Source: Oegoconia quadripuncta
Lineage: Eukaryota > Arthropoda > Insecta > Lepidoptera > Autostichidae
Assembly (NCBI GenBank): GCA_949316235.1
Contig: OX438742.1
Span: 37,082,853 to 37,146,852, forward strand
Direction of reading: 5' to 3'
DNA: 64,000 nt
The stretch's first letter is position 1, and each line of letters opens with the position of its first letter. Shown here in pieces: positions 19,846 through 30,362 of this stretch. The translations under genes were made by a program, and so were the position numbers. Below the pieces are notes generated by a model, which saw nothing but the letters and a program-made list of their open reading frames with translations, did not search any database and was not told where the DNA came from.

Positions 19846-20187
19846 ACGACATATGGATGGAAACCCTCCCCGCGCGTAGTGGTTAGTATACGAGTATGTA
19901 CTTTGTGATTATATGGCAGACTACGGATACTGCTCAGATTGTTTTTCCTACGATCCTATTAGGTGTATTTTATATAGGTATTATCGGATTTAGTGTTTGG
20001 GACAGAAAGAAAACTAGCTTAATTAGTAAATAAGTTACTTTTTTTCTCTTAGAAAGAAACAGCTGGATTTAAACAATTAGTAAATATTTTGAGTACTTAA
20101 ACCTATTTACCCTAGGTTAATTCAGCGATCTAGCTAAGACTAATAATAATAATATAATAATTTAAGCCTTTTAAGGTTAAATAAGTC
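19846..20187. other. Unique DNA
   Basis: Nothing recognised; a short AAT microsatellite near 20142-20160. Confidence 0.35.
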
Positions 20188-20297
20188 TCCAACCCGCATT
20201 GGGTCAGCGTGGTGGTCTATGGCCCATACTCCGTCATTATACGAGGGAAGGCCTATCCCTGCAGTGAAATGTTTACATGCTGAGATGATGATGATGA
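20188..20297 (+). mobile_element. SINE D 3' half with GAT tail
   Basis: CCAACCCGCATTGGGTCAGC, CATACTCC.TCATTATACGAG and CCCTGCAGTG.AATGTTTACA match the reverse complement of 36118-36220, and end in (GAT)n. The tRNA-like half is missing. Confidence 0.6.
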
Positions 20298-20659
20298 ATT
20301 TAAGCCATAAAAGAAGATTTGAAAGACTTAGAGCACGTATAGTGTGACTTGACTACATTTCTACAACCCAAAAAACTTGTAAAAATTTTTTACTCGTTAC
20401 ACAGGAAGGACATTTTTCTACCTTTTTACTACCTACTAGGTTTACCTATAAACTATGTTTTTCTTAGATTTTTATCGTAAATTAAGTAGTATAATTATTT
20501 AGATCGTAAATTAGTAGTATTTCATTAAAATGAAATGTGTTCGAGTAACGCTATACGTGGTTTAAAAAAGTATTACAATTTACACACTGTATACAGCAAG
20601 GGTGGCCGGTGTTAAACTTTTGACAATTGTAAAGCGTACTTTTTACTTCATCGTTGCAG

Positions 20660-20757
20660 CGGGAATGCTTGCGCGTGAATGTTGCACCAGAAGGCGTGAG
20701 CTCTGTGTGCTCCTTTCATTTTAGCATTATCAATCAGCTTTTAATTAATGAGATAAA
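20660..20757 (+). CDS. Candidate internal exon
   Basis: The acceptor TTTTTACTTCATCGTTGCAG ends at 20659 and the donor GTAAGTAG starts at 20758. One frame is open over the full 98 bases (RECLRVNVAPEGVSSVCSFH and 12 more codons), from phase 0 to phase 2. The out phase would fit the 51-base unit at 29980. The protein is not recognised, so it could be a noncoding exon or chance. Confidence 0.27.
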
Positions 20758-20914
20758 GTAAGTAGATATTTGAATTTGTTTACCGTACTATATTTGCAAT
20801 CCGTTCAAAAACACTGGCGAAATAATATCCAAACCTTTATAACTCCAAAAAAAGCAGGAGTGTTTATATTCCTCTGTATGTTGTTTCACAGTTGTTCACC
20901 CATATTTTCATATA

Positions 20915-21330
20915 TCATATATTCTTTATTGCACCAAAATATCACAATAGCACAGTACAAACAATAGGTCAGTTATAGGTGGACTTATCTTTTTGAGAGA
21001 TCTCTTCCATCCAAACTGAACATTGAAATAGGAAACGGAGCAAATTGATGATTGTTGTTTTGTTGGATAGGGTTTATCGCCAGGATAGTCCCATATAACT
21101 TTGAAATGCGAGTTGTGCCTGAGAGCTTACAGCAGAATTGCATATCGTTTTCGTATAAGTTAAATATGTCTGGAGACATCAAGCCATCTTGACGGACACC
21201 GCATTCTGGTCTATAGTCACTAGACCGTGTGTCGCCCCAATGCGGGGTTCGGTAATGTTTGTATTGCCGTGACTGGCCATGTGTGTGTATCGTTGTGGAT
21301 TGCGAGAAAAAGCGATAGGACATTTCAATC
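20915..21330 (-). pseudogene. CR1/Jockey-type LINE remnant with RT motif
   Basis: The minus-strand frame (20985-21323) holds GVRQDGLMSPDIFNLYENDM, the conserved reverse-transcriptase motif usually GVRQGGLxSPxLFNLY. The catalytic YADD region has been deleted, and the frame passes straight into 3'-end sequence whose polyadenylation-type AATAAAG lies near 20929-20935. The second G of the motif is D here, another sign of decay. Confidence 0.7.
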
Positions 21331-21446
21331 TGTTTATTTTCCTTCCTGGGAGTTTCCCTCCCGGCGTGGTTGTGGAGTCACACGTGCAAAGCAAATAAAG
21401 GAAAAGAGTTGTATTCCCAACCTTAGATATCCGGTGTCCCTTAATA

Positions 21447-21814
21447 TTAGGTCCTTACGTATGAAATTGGCGGTTTGTATGAAGAATTTTATTAATACTG
21501 TTTTCTCCATACAAACATTTTTGAAATTTTTTTGGGAACGGCAAATCCAAATTTAGCTAAACTTTGTGTGTATTATCGGATAACATTAAGTTAAATATAG
21601 GCAGTGTTTATTTTTAAAACTAACCGCTTTATAAAAGTTTCTGCGAATCTAAGAAATAATAATATGGGAAGCTCATGTAAAGAGCTGTGTTCAAGTTTTT
21701 TTGTTATGTGATTTAGCTCAGACATTAAAAAATATTTCATATGAAACCTTGAAAATATATTCTATTTTCCAAATAAAAAACAAATTTGGATATAGCTATA
21801 GAATTTCATAGGTA
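21447..21814. mobile_element. MITE E copy 4
   Basis: The left end TTAGGTCCTTACGTATGAAA follows TA at 21445-21446. A short subterminal segment near the right end is missing and the outer right repeat stops after CATAGGTAA. The orientation is that of copy 3. Confidence 0.75.
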
Positions 21815-22091
21815 ATGTTATTGTTATTTTTAACGTAAAAAGAGGGGTATGTAGCAGTGGCTGTACCTTCATATAAGCCACGCATGCCTTAGATACTAAA
21901 TACTCGATCAGGACTATTAACTATTTAAACAGTATAGGACATCATTAGACTATATTAATTCTTCTAAATTAGTTTAAACATTCTGACTTGTCAAACTGAA
22001 ACGCCGCGCTTGGTTACCAATCTAATTTCACTAGTTGTGTAAAAATTACAAGAACATTGTCAGACTTGCCCTATTTTCAAACGCTACGTAC

Positions 22092-22258
22092 GCCACTGTA
22101 AAAGAGGGGTGTTATAACTTTTGTCTCCTATGATTGTCTATGTATCTGTCTGTGCCGTTGTTGCGCAAAAACGGCTGAACAGATTTAAAAATAGTTTCTT
22201 AACTTTGAAAATTAGTTTTGCATGAAATCAGTTAAGTCTTTGCAAAGATAGTTAACAT
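22092..22258 (+). repeat. Dispersed repeat I
   Basis: AAAAGAGGGGTGTTATAAC ... TATCTGTCTGTGCCG ... AAACGGCTGAACAGATTT is the beginning of a widespread lepidopteran repeat; it matches the inverted copy at 10975-11245. Confidence 0.5.
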
Positions 22259-22264
22259 ACTTAC

Positions 22265-22345
22265 TCGATCTTTATCCCAACTGTAGTGGTGAGAGATATC
22301 CGAAATATTAGCGTTTGGGTGTATACAAATTCGTGCATTTGCCTG
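22265..22345 (+). repeat. Repeat F fragment
   Basis: TTTATCCCAACTGTAGTGG followed by AGAGATATCCGAAAT matches the core of repeat F at 23005-23300. Confidence 0.4.
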
Positions 22346-22669
22346 AAACCGCACAGTCCACTGCTGCTGATGTATGAGATTTTTCTTGATTTAAAATATT
22401 AGTTTATACAATGCATTAAATTATCTTGATAATATTATTTCAGAGTTGACGACCCATAGTGACAATTGTTCAGTTAAATGGTCTAACTAATACGAAACAA
22501 TGCAATATTTTAATTTCACCTTACATATATTATAATCAAATTTAGCTAATGATTGTTATGAAATAGTGTGATGTCTTACGGTATCATGCTGTGGGGAAAT
22601 GCCGCGGATATAAATACAATATTTGGTCACAATCTGATAATGAAATAAATTGTACCCTTGGTAATAAAA

Positions 22670-22765
22670 AAAAAACAGTTTTAAAAAGCAACCATTCGAG
22701 TTTCTTGTATATTTTTCTCACGGGAAAGTTGATTTCTGAACAAGCGTAGCTTAAAACCTGACTAT
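22670..22765 (+). repeat. LINE 3' untranslated fragment
   Basis: AAAAAGCAACCATTCGAGTT then TCTTGTATATTTTTCTC is a diverged form of the CR1 LINE 3' segment seen at 26005 and 55765. Confidence 0.35.
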
Positions 22766-23004
22766 TATAAGTATAGGTCCCCGTGTACCTAACTACGACT
22801 GCAAAATAGATTTAGAATTTAGCAATTAAGATAGAGAATTTTTTGACATTGACTTTCAAAATTAATCCAAGTTATTGAGTAACACGTTATACCATGACTG
22901 ACGTGGAATGAAAAAAATACACAACTTAGGAGCTGTAAGATGTTGTACTTAATCTATGCGCAATGTCAAGATAAAGAGGTTAATTATTACTACCACGAGT
23001 GAAA

Positions 23005-23305
23005 TGAAATGCCAGTTACCTTTGCATATGCACATAACGTCACGACTTTTATCCCAAATGGGGTGGTCAGAGATATCCCAAACGTTTGGTTATTCCTAAC
23101 ATTAAAAGTTTACACAACATCCACGGCTTACCTTTTCGAAATATACAGAAAAGCACAAGTAACACGGGGTGAGTCTATCGCCGTTGAATCGCCATTGAAA
23201 CATGCAATCTATTGATGTTTTTTGGGCGGAAAGTCCTTCAATTGCCGTTTTCGACACCCACGGGAGGAGACGGGTTGGTTCTATACTCTTTTGAACATTA
23301 ACCGT
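23005..23305 (+). repeat. Repeat F, long copy
   Basis: Core TATCCCAAATGGGGTGGTCA ... GAGATATCCCAAAC ... CACACGGCT-like segments ending in CGACACCCACGGGAGGAGA. Other copies: 35119-35340, 59255-59475, 45790-46045 (inverted), 29020-29160 and 51810-51915. No coding capacity; class unknown. Confidence 0.55.
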
Positions 23306-23333
23306 TCAGTGTATATTACATTTGCTACAACTA

Positions 23334-23510
23334 CAGGGTGAATTTGTTTCTTTAGTTTGCATACTAAAGATGGTTTCAGAATGGTTTACTTTGTATGGGT
23401 AATCGAAATTTTTTTGATCAAACTCGACTATGGTTCCCTGGGGAAAGTTGTTCGTAATCAAGAGTGGCGTCACCAGTTAATGGGAATTACATGAATTAAA
23501 ATTCACCTTG
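23334..23510. mobile_element. MITE G copy 2, deleted interior
   Basis: CAGGGTGAATTT at the left and AAATTCACCTTG at the right, TA on both sides (23332-23333 and 23511-23512). The interior is the second half of the 5479 copy in inverted orientation, so about half of the element is gone. Confidence 0.7.
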
Positions 23511-23545
23511 TATACAATAATTAAGAAAAAATCAAACATAAGATC

Positions 23546-24110
23546 GAGAACGAGCGGCGCGGCGGCGGCGGCAGCGGCAGGTACGGTGCGGTCGCGCGAG
23601 ATATTTCTTTTGATAAGACATTTACGATATAGCAACGTAAAAAACAAAATCTGTCAATTTCTGCCGTTTGAAAACATATAAAGATTAAATACATATCAAA
23701 ATCAAATGGAACAGAAAAAGTATTCTACTATAAGTATTTCTTCGAATATTTAGATTTGTACTTGAAATACCCGCCATTAAGATTTACAATCAATTAAATA
23801 AACTATATGCAGTAGATACGGACCTTGAGGCCTGCACTGTTATATACTATATGCATAAAAAGTAGGTACCCTGGTTCTAGTCACTTGTACAGTATATATA
23901 TTTGATAAATCTATTATAAAATTGCATTGGAAAATGGACTTGCGCATAGGGCGCCGCGAATGTAACGAAGGGCGGCAGCGTCCTGCCGCTGCACAGTCTG
24001 CTGGGGCACGGGCGAGCGCGGTCGACGCGCCTCTGGAAGCTCCTTTCCAACCCTCCCTAGCTCTCGCGCGCAAAACTTCACAAAATCATTTGAAATTTAA
24101 ATTCCACCCC
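23546..24110 (+). promoter_or_regulatory. CpG-rich block, candidate promoter region
   Basis: Two GC-rich stretches (23550-23600 with (CGG)n and GTCGCGCGAG; 23945-24070 with many CpG) stand out from AT-rich surroundings and contain no repeat found elsewhere in the window. Open frames on both strands over the second stretch reflect base composition and are not called. No TATA box is placed correctly, so any promoter would be TATA-less. Confidence 0.35.
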
Positions 24111-24430
24111 CGATCACTACAGAGACACTAGCCAGTGATAAGTAGTGATTTTACCAGCTTGTGAATAAAAAGTCCGAAAAACTTTTGTCACAATGGGTTA
24201 AACTTCGACTGTCACGAAAACGTTGGTTGCAAAACCAATTAATAGAAATTTCAAATAAAGGACACAATTTATTTGTGAATAGTGCGTAGGCAATATTTTA
24301 AGCTTTGTGTAGACATTTAAATTAGATTGATAACATATAATTAAAGTAGATTATTTTGTAAGTTTAAATAAGAACTTTGTGGAAGAACTTTATTAAGCTT
24401 CGAGCAGTTTAAAGTTTCCACCAAAATCAA
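24111..24430 (+). other. Candidate noncoding first exon (5' leader)
   Basis: Directly downstream of the CpG block the sequence is non-repetitive and ends at a consensus donor CAA/GTAAGTATAA (24431). It contains a minimal upstream ORF, ATGGGTTAA at 24193-24201, and no longer ATG frame. The transcription start is not determined. Confidence 0.3.
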
Positions 24431-25779
24431 GTAAGTATAAATAATTTAAATAGAAATATTCTGTAATTAGTTATTTATAATACTTATTTATTATTCATTT
24501 AAGCTGTATTTTTTTATTTTTTTTAAAGACATCTTGAGAGAGTATATTATTATAGTATATTTATCTCTATTTTTGATTGGGTTTGGTAAAATGATTTATA
24601 TTATGTTATATATGTGCTAAAATTAAATGAAAAAATATTGCATTATTTAATAGCTTTTGTTGGGTAAGCTTTGGAGCAAAATACCATTCTGTAATTTAAT
24701 TTCACATTGAATTCAAGTTAATTTACATCAATTTAACTTACATTACTTCTTTGCGATGACGTCCGGGTGTGATTAGAAAATCATGAATATAATTGTTGTA
24801 AGAAGAAATAGAGCAACTTATGATCTATTTTATTTCAAAATCAAATAATTATTTACATTTATTTGATTTATTATCTATTTGTAAACATATACCTACCTTA
24901 ATTTATAACATTTTTGTTAACGGGCTTTTAAGATTGGTATTTACATATTTGTAATACATTAAACATTTATTGTTCACGTTATATTAATTTTAATAAATGA
25001 TGTAGTACAAGTTATGGTAAATATAATTGTACCTGCGTGGATATTTTGCGGTTTAAAGAGTTGGGAAACGATGTCCCAAGTAAATTGCCGAAGTTAGGAG
25101 TTAGTTGGGTCTCACGGTAACTATCCTCTTATAGCCAACTATCATTTAGACCCGCCAATGTTATTATATTAATTCTGTAACATTTAATGTTGTTTCAAAC
25201 TTAGATTAATATTTACGTTAATCGACAAAGTTCGCGGTCAATGAGTTTCAGGTTTGCTTGTATTTTGTCCAATATTTATTTTTAGGATCTTCCACACCAT
25301 CCACTGGTTTTGGGTTTTAAAAAGACGAACTATATCGTCCCCGCTGATATTGCTATTAGAACTGAGATTTTAATGACGTTACAATTTTGTCTACGAAGTT
25401 ATAATTGGGCTCCTAAGTAGGATAGTTTTTAAATTACTATCTTGCTGAGAAGGTTAATATAAATTTGTAAAATCAAGTGTCCAAGTTCTGTGATGGATGA
25501 TGCTTAAGGAAATAAATGAATATGAATGGTTCCGGGTGAGAGAGTTTCACCAGCCGCTTCTTGTCCGCTTAACATTGGAGTACCATAACTCTGAAAAAAT
25601 TCTACAAGTCATAAAATAAATCAATCATTATAAAATATTGAAAACAGAAACTTTAATTAATAGAATTATGTATTTTGTAGTTTTAAAATAGTGAACATTT
25701 TATATTTTTAAAAGGTATTCTACTCGAGCTACAAGGAAAACCTCTAAGGTTTGCTCTGTTTAATAAAAGGGCGTTTAAG
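24431..25779. other. AT-rich DNA, possible intron
   Basis: No repeat or coding signal seen apart from occasional LINE-like words (TGTAATTTATG type). Confidence 0.4.
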
Positions 25780-25945
25780 TGCGAATAGCACTCGTGCCTT
25801 GAGGGTTCGGTACATAACATCGCCGTTGATACAGTTTTGAAGGCACTTTCCAGAGAAAGTTCAATTAATATCTTTCAGGAAAAAATATCGAAATTAATAT
25901 TGAACATAAACTTCTACGGCCTCATATTGCTGTAAAAAGTTCCAG
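25780..25945 (+). repeat. Dispersed repeat shared with 33905-34060
   Basis: ACTCGTGCCTTGAGGGTTCG and ATATTGCTGTAAAAAGTTC occur with similar spacing at 33905-34045. No coding capacity. Confidence 0.5.
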
Positions 25946-25979
25946 TCCAGTCTAGTATTTTCTTTTTTTTCTTTGTCGA

Positions 25980-26140
25980 ATCATAAATTGTAAAAATACT
26001 TATTTAAAAAGAGCAACCCCTGAGTTTCTTGCTCGTTCTTCTCTGGGGAGTTTGCCGTGTGAATGAGCGATAATCATGACGTTTTCAAATGTTATTTTTA
26101 TAACTTACGAAATAAAACTTTTTTGAGTTTGAGTTTGAGT
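25980..26140 (+). repeat. CR1-type LINE 3' end with GAGTTT tail
   Basis: AAAAAGAGCAACCCCTGAGT then TCTTGCTCGTTCTTCTC is the conserved 3' untranslated block; the element ends in GAAATAAAACTTTTTT followed by (GAGTTT)n. Confidence 0.65.
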
Positions 26141-27009
26141 TAAGCTCAAGTAAGTACAACAAGTATTTTATGGATTATTTAGTCGTTACGTTAGGATTGT
26201 ATTAGCTGTGGGAGTACTACGAGTATATTTCAACAAGATGGCCGTCTGCAGTCGCCATTATTGTCGCTTATAATTTTTTTACGTTTATAATCACATAAAT
26301 ATGGACGTTAAATGAAAGGCCTTATATGATTACATTTGTATACCAACGTAACGTAACTCAAAATTGACGGGAAATTTTAAAATGCATATATTTAACCAAA
26401 GATTTGCATTTTAGTAAACGGTCAGGAATCTTAAATTGATGCGTCTACGACAGCGCTCGGTTGATGTAGCCACCGGTCTATATCTGTAAAATCGAATTGC
26501 AATGTTTTTGAGGATATAATTTATAATTTATTTATATTTATAAATCACTGAAAAAGTTCGACATCTTTTGGATCTTAATATTACAATAAAATTTACTAGA
26601 AATAAGAATATAGGCTCCAAAGTAAAAAGTTTATAAACCATTTACTTAAACAACGAAATAAACTAGGCAACAAACGTTCTAAGGTTTTCGAGTAATTTTC
26701 AGACTCAATAGACGTAATAAGATAAAACTAAAAAATTCACTGCTGACTAAGTATACGTAGCAGTGACATTTTTCTTTTCATTTAGTTCATTAGTATAGAA
26801 CACTTGTTATAAAACACTTTGCTGCCGATGAAGAAGTGTGTGAGGCTTTATGAAATTCTTGCTATCGATTAGCGTTATGTTAATTTAAATCAAAACAGTA
26901 TAATCATATGATTGTAATAGTTACAGAATTAGAATTGTGTCAAGTTGTATCTTGATTGCGAGTAGAGATCGTTGGTGTGGGGCAGCCGGTACATAGGAAC
27001 GTCACGGGC
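26141..27009. other. Unique AT-rich DNA
   Basis: Nothing recognised. Confidence 0.4.
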
Positions 27010-27014
27010 AAGAT

Positions 27015-27023
27015 TTATATAGT
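27015..27023 (+). promoter_or_regulatory. TATA-box candidate
   Basis: TTTATATAG lies in a locally GC-richer, non-repetitive stretch (GGGGCAGCCGG upstream, GCGTGCGTGAGCC downstream). Confidence 0.25.
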
Positions 27024-27145
27024 CGCCGATATAGGCGTGCGTGAGCCTCCGCACTGGCGTCCTGCCAAATATTTTTTGCCAAATTTTGCGAGAATCTCAT
27101 AGCGAAATAAATTCAGTCGAAGGCCAAACCCTTATTTGTATATCA

Positions 27146-27265
27146 ATGATCCTATCGTTTTATACAATTGTATACATTACTGCCTCGTTTTGCTGGAACC
27201 TAGAGCACAGCACACTAAACAACATGAATGCTCAAAATGTTTTAAGTATTTCCCTTCGCAGTTAA
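27146..27265 (+). CDS. Small ORF with hydrophobic start
   Basis: An ATG about 120 bases after the TATA candidate opens 39 codons beginning MILSFYTIVYITASFCWNLE, which resembles a signal or anchor segment, and ends at TAA. The longer frame from 27041 has no ATG. No family is recognised. Small peptides of this size occur by chance in AT-rich DNA. Confidence 0.17.
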   Translation: MILSFYTIVYITASFCWNLEHSTLNNMNAQNVLSISLRS

Positions 27266-29019
27266 GGGTCACATTTTTGTGATATATTCTGCATTATATC
27301 CGGCGAAATATGAAAAGAAAGCCCTTTATGTTTCGCATACTGAGTAAACTGCGCGTAACTTTCATTAAAAACGAAGTGCCGCCCTGAGCCACATGCTATT
27401 TAACTTTTAATGATAAGGTGGAATTGCAAAAGTTCATACTCGTACATTTATTTAAGTATTCAACAACAAGATGAACGCCGCAACTGATTTATTAATGAAT
27501 GACTTCAATATGACTTGTTATGTAAATCATACGGATCCTAGATTATCTTAGAATCCACCAAGTTCCAACTAATGTAATATATAAATTAGAAATCATGACG
27601 AAACGGTTGAGCTGATTGGGATAGAATAGAACGAAAATTTTTTATCACGACAATGTGAGCAGTGTGCTTGGGATAAATAATACACATATAAATGAATTAC
27701 ACGCAGGCGAAGCGATACTAGTTCCATTGCATACAAAGACGAGGAGAAAATCGTGTTCAATAGTATAGAAGATTTTATTAAAATCTAATGGCGCTGAAAA
27801 TAACCCACTAATACCAATGTAAAACCAATTAGAAGCCATTAATACTGATTATTCTCGAGTCATTAATATTGCACCGGATCGAAAAGGTTGGTTTGTAGGT
27901 CGATAAGGGAAGTAATTGATTGATATACCTACTGTAGCTATACCTTCGTCTGAGCCAAGTTTTGGCAGACACTGAGCATAAAGTAGCAAAGAGATTGGTT
28001 TCTTTGTGACATTTACCGAAAATTCATTTATTGATAAATCAGCACAGTCAGAGGGCTTAAGCTCTAGTCTATACAAGCGTTGTACCTACTGCTTTAGTTT
28101 TTTAATAACAAGGTTCATGGAAGTTTAATTTTGTATCGGTAATCTTATGCCTAAGTATTGGTTTTTCCTTACGAGGGTTTGATGGACGAAATCTCTTACA
28201 GAGATAAGCTCGCCTTTTGTGTATTGTAATTTATGTCCTATATTTGTTTAATGTATGTGTGTATACTTATATGCAATAAATAAATAAGAGTTATAGACAG
28301 TAATAAAAAAGATTACCTATTTTCTCAGCTACTATTTACGACTTACGACTGCGACTTCTTCAGCGGGGGATTTTGAAATAAATATAAATTATCACATATT
28401 ATACATATATTAACCGGGACGGAATTCTCTAAACGATAACAACCACCGTATCAAAGTCCGTTGTGTAGTTTAGAACAATTAAGCTCATATAAATACAGAT
28501 ACGAATAGCAGTTTTGATTTGTACTATTTTGCGATCGGGTTTTTGGTTTTAGGATATTTATTTATTTCACTATTAACAGTATTTTATACAACCTCATTCC
28601 TGCCACTACGATGTTGCTGAAAATTTATGAATAGATTACGTTATAAGGGGTTACGAGTGTGATGGGTATGGCACAGCCAGCAGTTCCCAGCTTATACATA
28701 CATACATAACGCCAACCTTTACGCCAAATAGGGCTTTTTGTGGCTTTTTAAATCGTGCTCCTCCAGCACAATAAATTCTGCCCATGACAACGTAGGCAGA
28801 GGAAAAATTCCGGGACAAGATGACAAGGTTTTAAGAGATATATTAATTATTCATTTCTCCATCGGGAACAATTAATTAAATGGCATTATAGAATCTAAGA
28901 AAACTATAGCAATAGCAAGATAATAGAATAGACAAGCACAACTAATATTATTACATAAGTGATACTAGTTCAGGGCTTAACCCAATAGGTTTGAAGACTA
29001 GATTAATGCTTGATATTAG
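27266..29019. other. Mostly unique DNA
   Basis: No clear gene. A short repeat-F-like piece is near 28690-28760, and an acceptor-like TACCTATTTTCTCAG near 28327 leads a 15-codon frame only. Confidence 0.35.
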
Positions 29020-29160
29020 ATGCACGATTCACCTTTCGAAGAAATGCACACATGACACCGGTGAGCCCATCGCCGTTCTTAATCTATATACTTTTTTAGT
29101 GTAAAGCACCTTACGCCTTTATGCCACCCAAGGGATAACTCGGGTTGGTTTTTATTCGTG
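29020..29160 (+). repeat. Repeat F fragment
   Basis: GAAATGCACACATGACACCG ... GCCCATCGCCGTT ... GCCACCCAAGGGATAACTCG follows the order of the long copy at 23005 with internal loss. Confidence 0.4.
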
Positions 29161-29344
29161 CCAGAAATTTACGATAATCTGTCTTTCATCGGATATTTAG
29201 TAAAGAATTTTAAATTACTTCATTATCTCTTTTCATTTAAGGGCTGTAAGACAAATTCTCATTTTCTTTTATATAATCAGGATCAGAGTACACAAGGTCG
29301 GTTTCCCTCATCCCCCACTTCAGGATTTAGGCGTGAATATTACG

Positions 29345-29440
29345 TATAGCTACGAATTATAACAAGTCGTGTTACGAGCGTAGCTTTTGCTACGCGTCGT
29401 AGTGACCCATTCATAACGTAGACTTCAACGGGCGCGAGAG
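29345..29440. repeat. TACG-rich fold-back region
   Basis: GCGTAGC TTTT GCTACGC (29378-29395) is a perfect 7-bp hairpin within a stretch repeating TACGA/CGTAG words on both sides. Probably the end of a palindromic MITE. Confidence 0.4.
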
Positions 29441-29979
29441 GTTGAACCTCGTTCTCTACATATTGTTCCTTTAATGTTAGTATATAGCTTAATCCTTTGT
29501 AACTATTTAGACCAGAGAGCACAGACAAAGTGATTTTAAACTGATTTACAAAAATAGAGGAGTTTCTCAATTCGTTTTGCAGGTACGTTTTTTTTTCCCT
29601 GTAGATGTACACTAATTAATCAGATCTGTAAATGATTCTCCTTATTCTTTATTTATTGGAAAGAAGTTATGGAGATCTTTGGTTGATATGATGATGATGA
29701 TACTTCCGTGGTAGTTTAATTTCTCATTGAGATCTGCAGAGCATATCGGAACTCTAACGGAAAGCCATATTACCATTACTAAGTGACCATTTATTTAGTT
29801 GTTTATGTAATTGCACATCAAGTGACTTTACTTTATTTCACGCATCAAAATAATGATGTAATCGGGAGATATTAGAAGATCGGGATATTAAAGTTTATCG
29901 TTTTGTCAGATATTCTTTATTGATGAATAATATAGATAAGTACAAGTTTCTAATAACTAATAAACAATTGTGTTTCCAG
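29441..29979. other. Unique AT-rich DNA
   Basis: Nothing recognised. Confidence 0.35.
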
Positions 29980-30030
29980 ACTCGGACATTACAATCTAAC
30001 ATCGTCGCGTTCCAGACGAGATACTAATTG
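29980..30030 (+). CDS. Candidate 51-base microexon
   Basis: The acceptor ATTGTGTTTCCAG (ends 29979) and donor TTG/GTAAGTACC (from 30031) are both close to consensus. Only one of three frames is open; it enters with one base and leaves with two and reads LGHYNLTSSRSRRDTN. The length is divisible by three, as for a cassette exon. It could equally belong to a noncoding transcript initiated at the CpG block near 24.1 kb. No homologue is recognised. Confidence 0.38.
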
Positions 30031-30316
30031 GTAAGTACCTACCCAGATATATCTAATAATAAAACAGTGTTTGGAAGCACTTAGAACTTGCTTGTAGTTT
30101 GAAATCTGCAACATTTCAGTTTGGAAGGAGCATTTAACGACACACGAAGTTTTAATAGGATTTATTAATTGTTTGCTGTATGTTTCTTTGGATACATATA
30201 AAACTTTGAGCACTGAAATTTCCATCTCTCAAGAAATATAATGTATCGAGCGAGGGGCTAGTTTTAGCAGTAATACCTACTCAATTTTTACCTAGAATAC
30301 CAACATTTGTTTTCAG

Positions 30317-30362
30317 GACCTTTATCCTTTTTAGTCTGAAATTTGTGTACACTCCTTTTTAG
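30317..30362 (+). CDS. Candidate terminal exon after the microexon
   Basis: The acceptor CAACATTTGTTTTCAG ends at 30316. In the phase left by the microexon (TG plus G gives Trp) the frame runs 14 codons (TFILFSLKFVYTPF) to TAG at 30360. AATAAA is present near 30555. The piece is very short and may be chance. Confidence 0.22.

Noticed and set aside
21227..21556. 109-residue plus-strand protein
   Set aside because: It runs antisense over LINE sequence and into MITE E; it has no independent support.
23840..24131. Arginine/alanine-rich proteins on either strand of the CpG block
   Set aside because: Both strands are open because of GC content, the peptides are low-complexity and no family is recognised.
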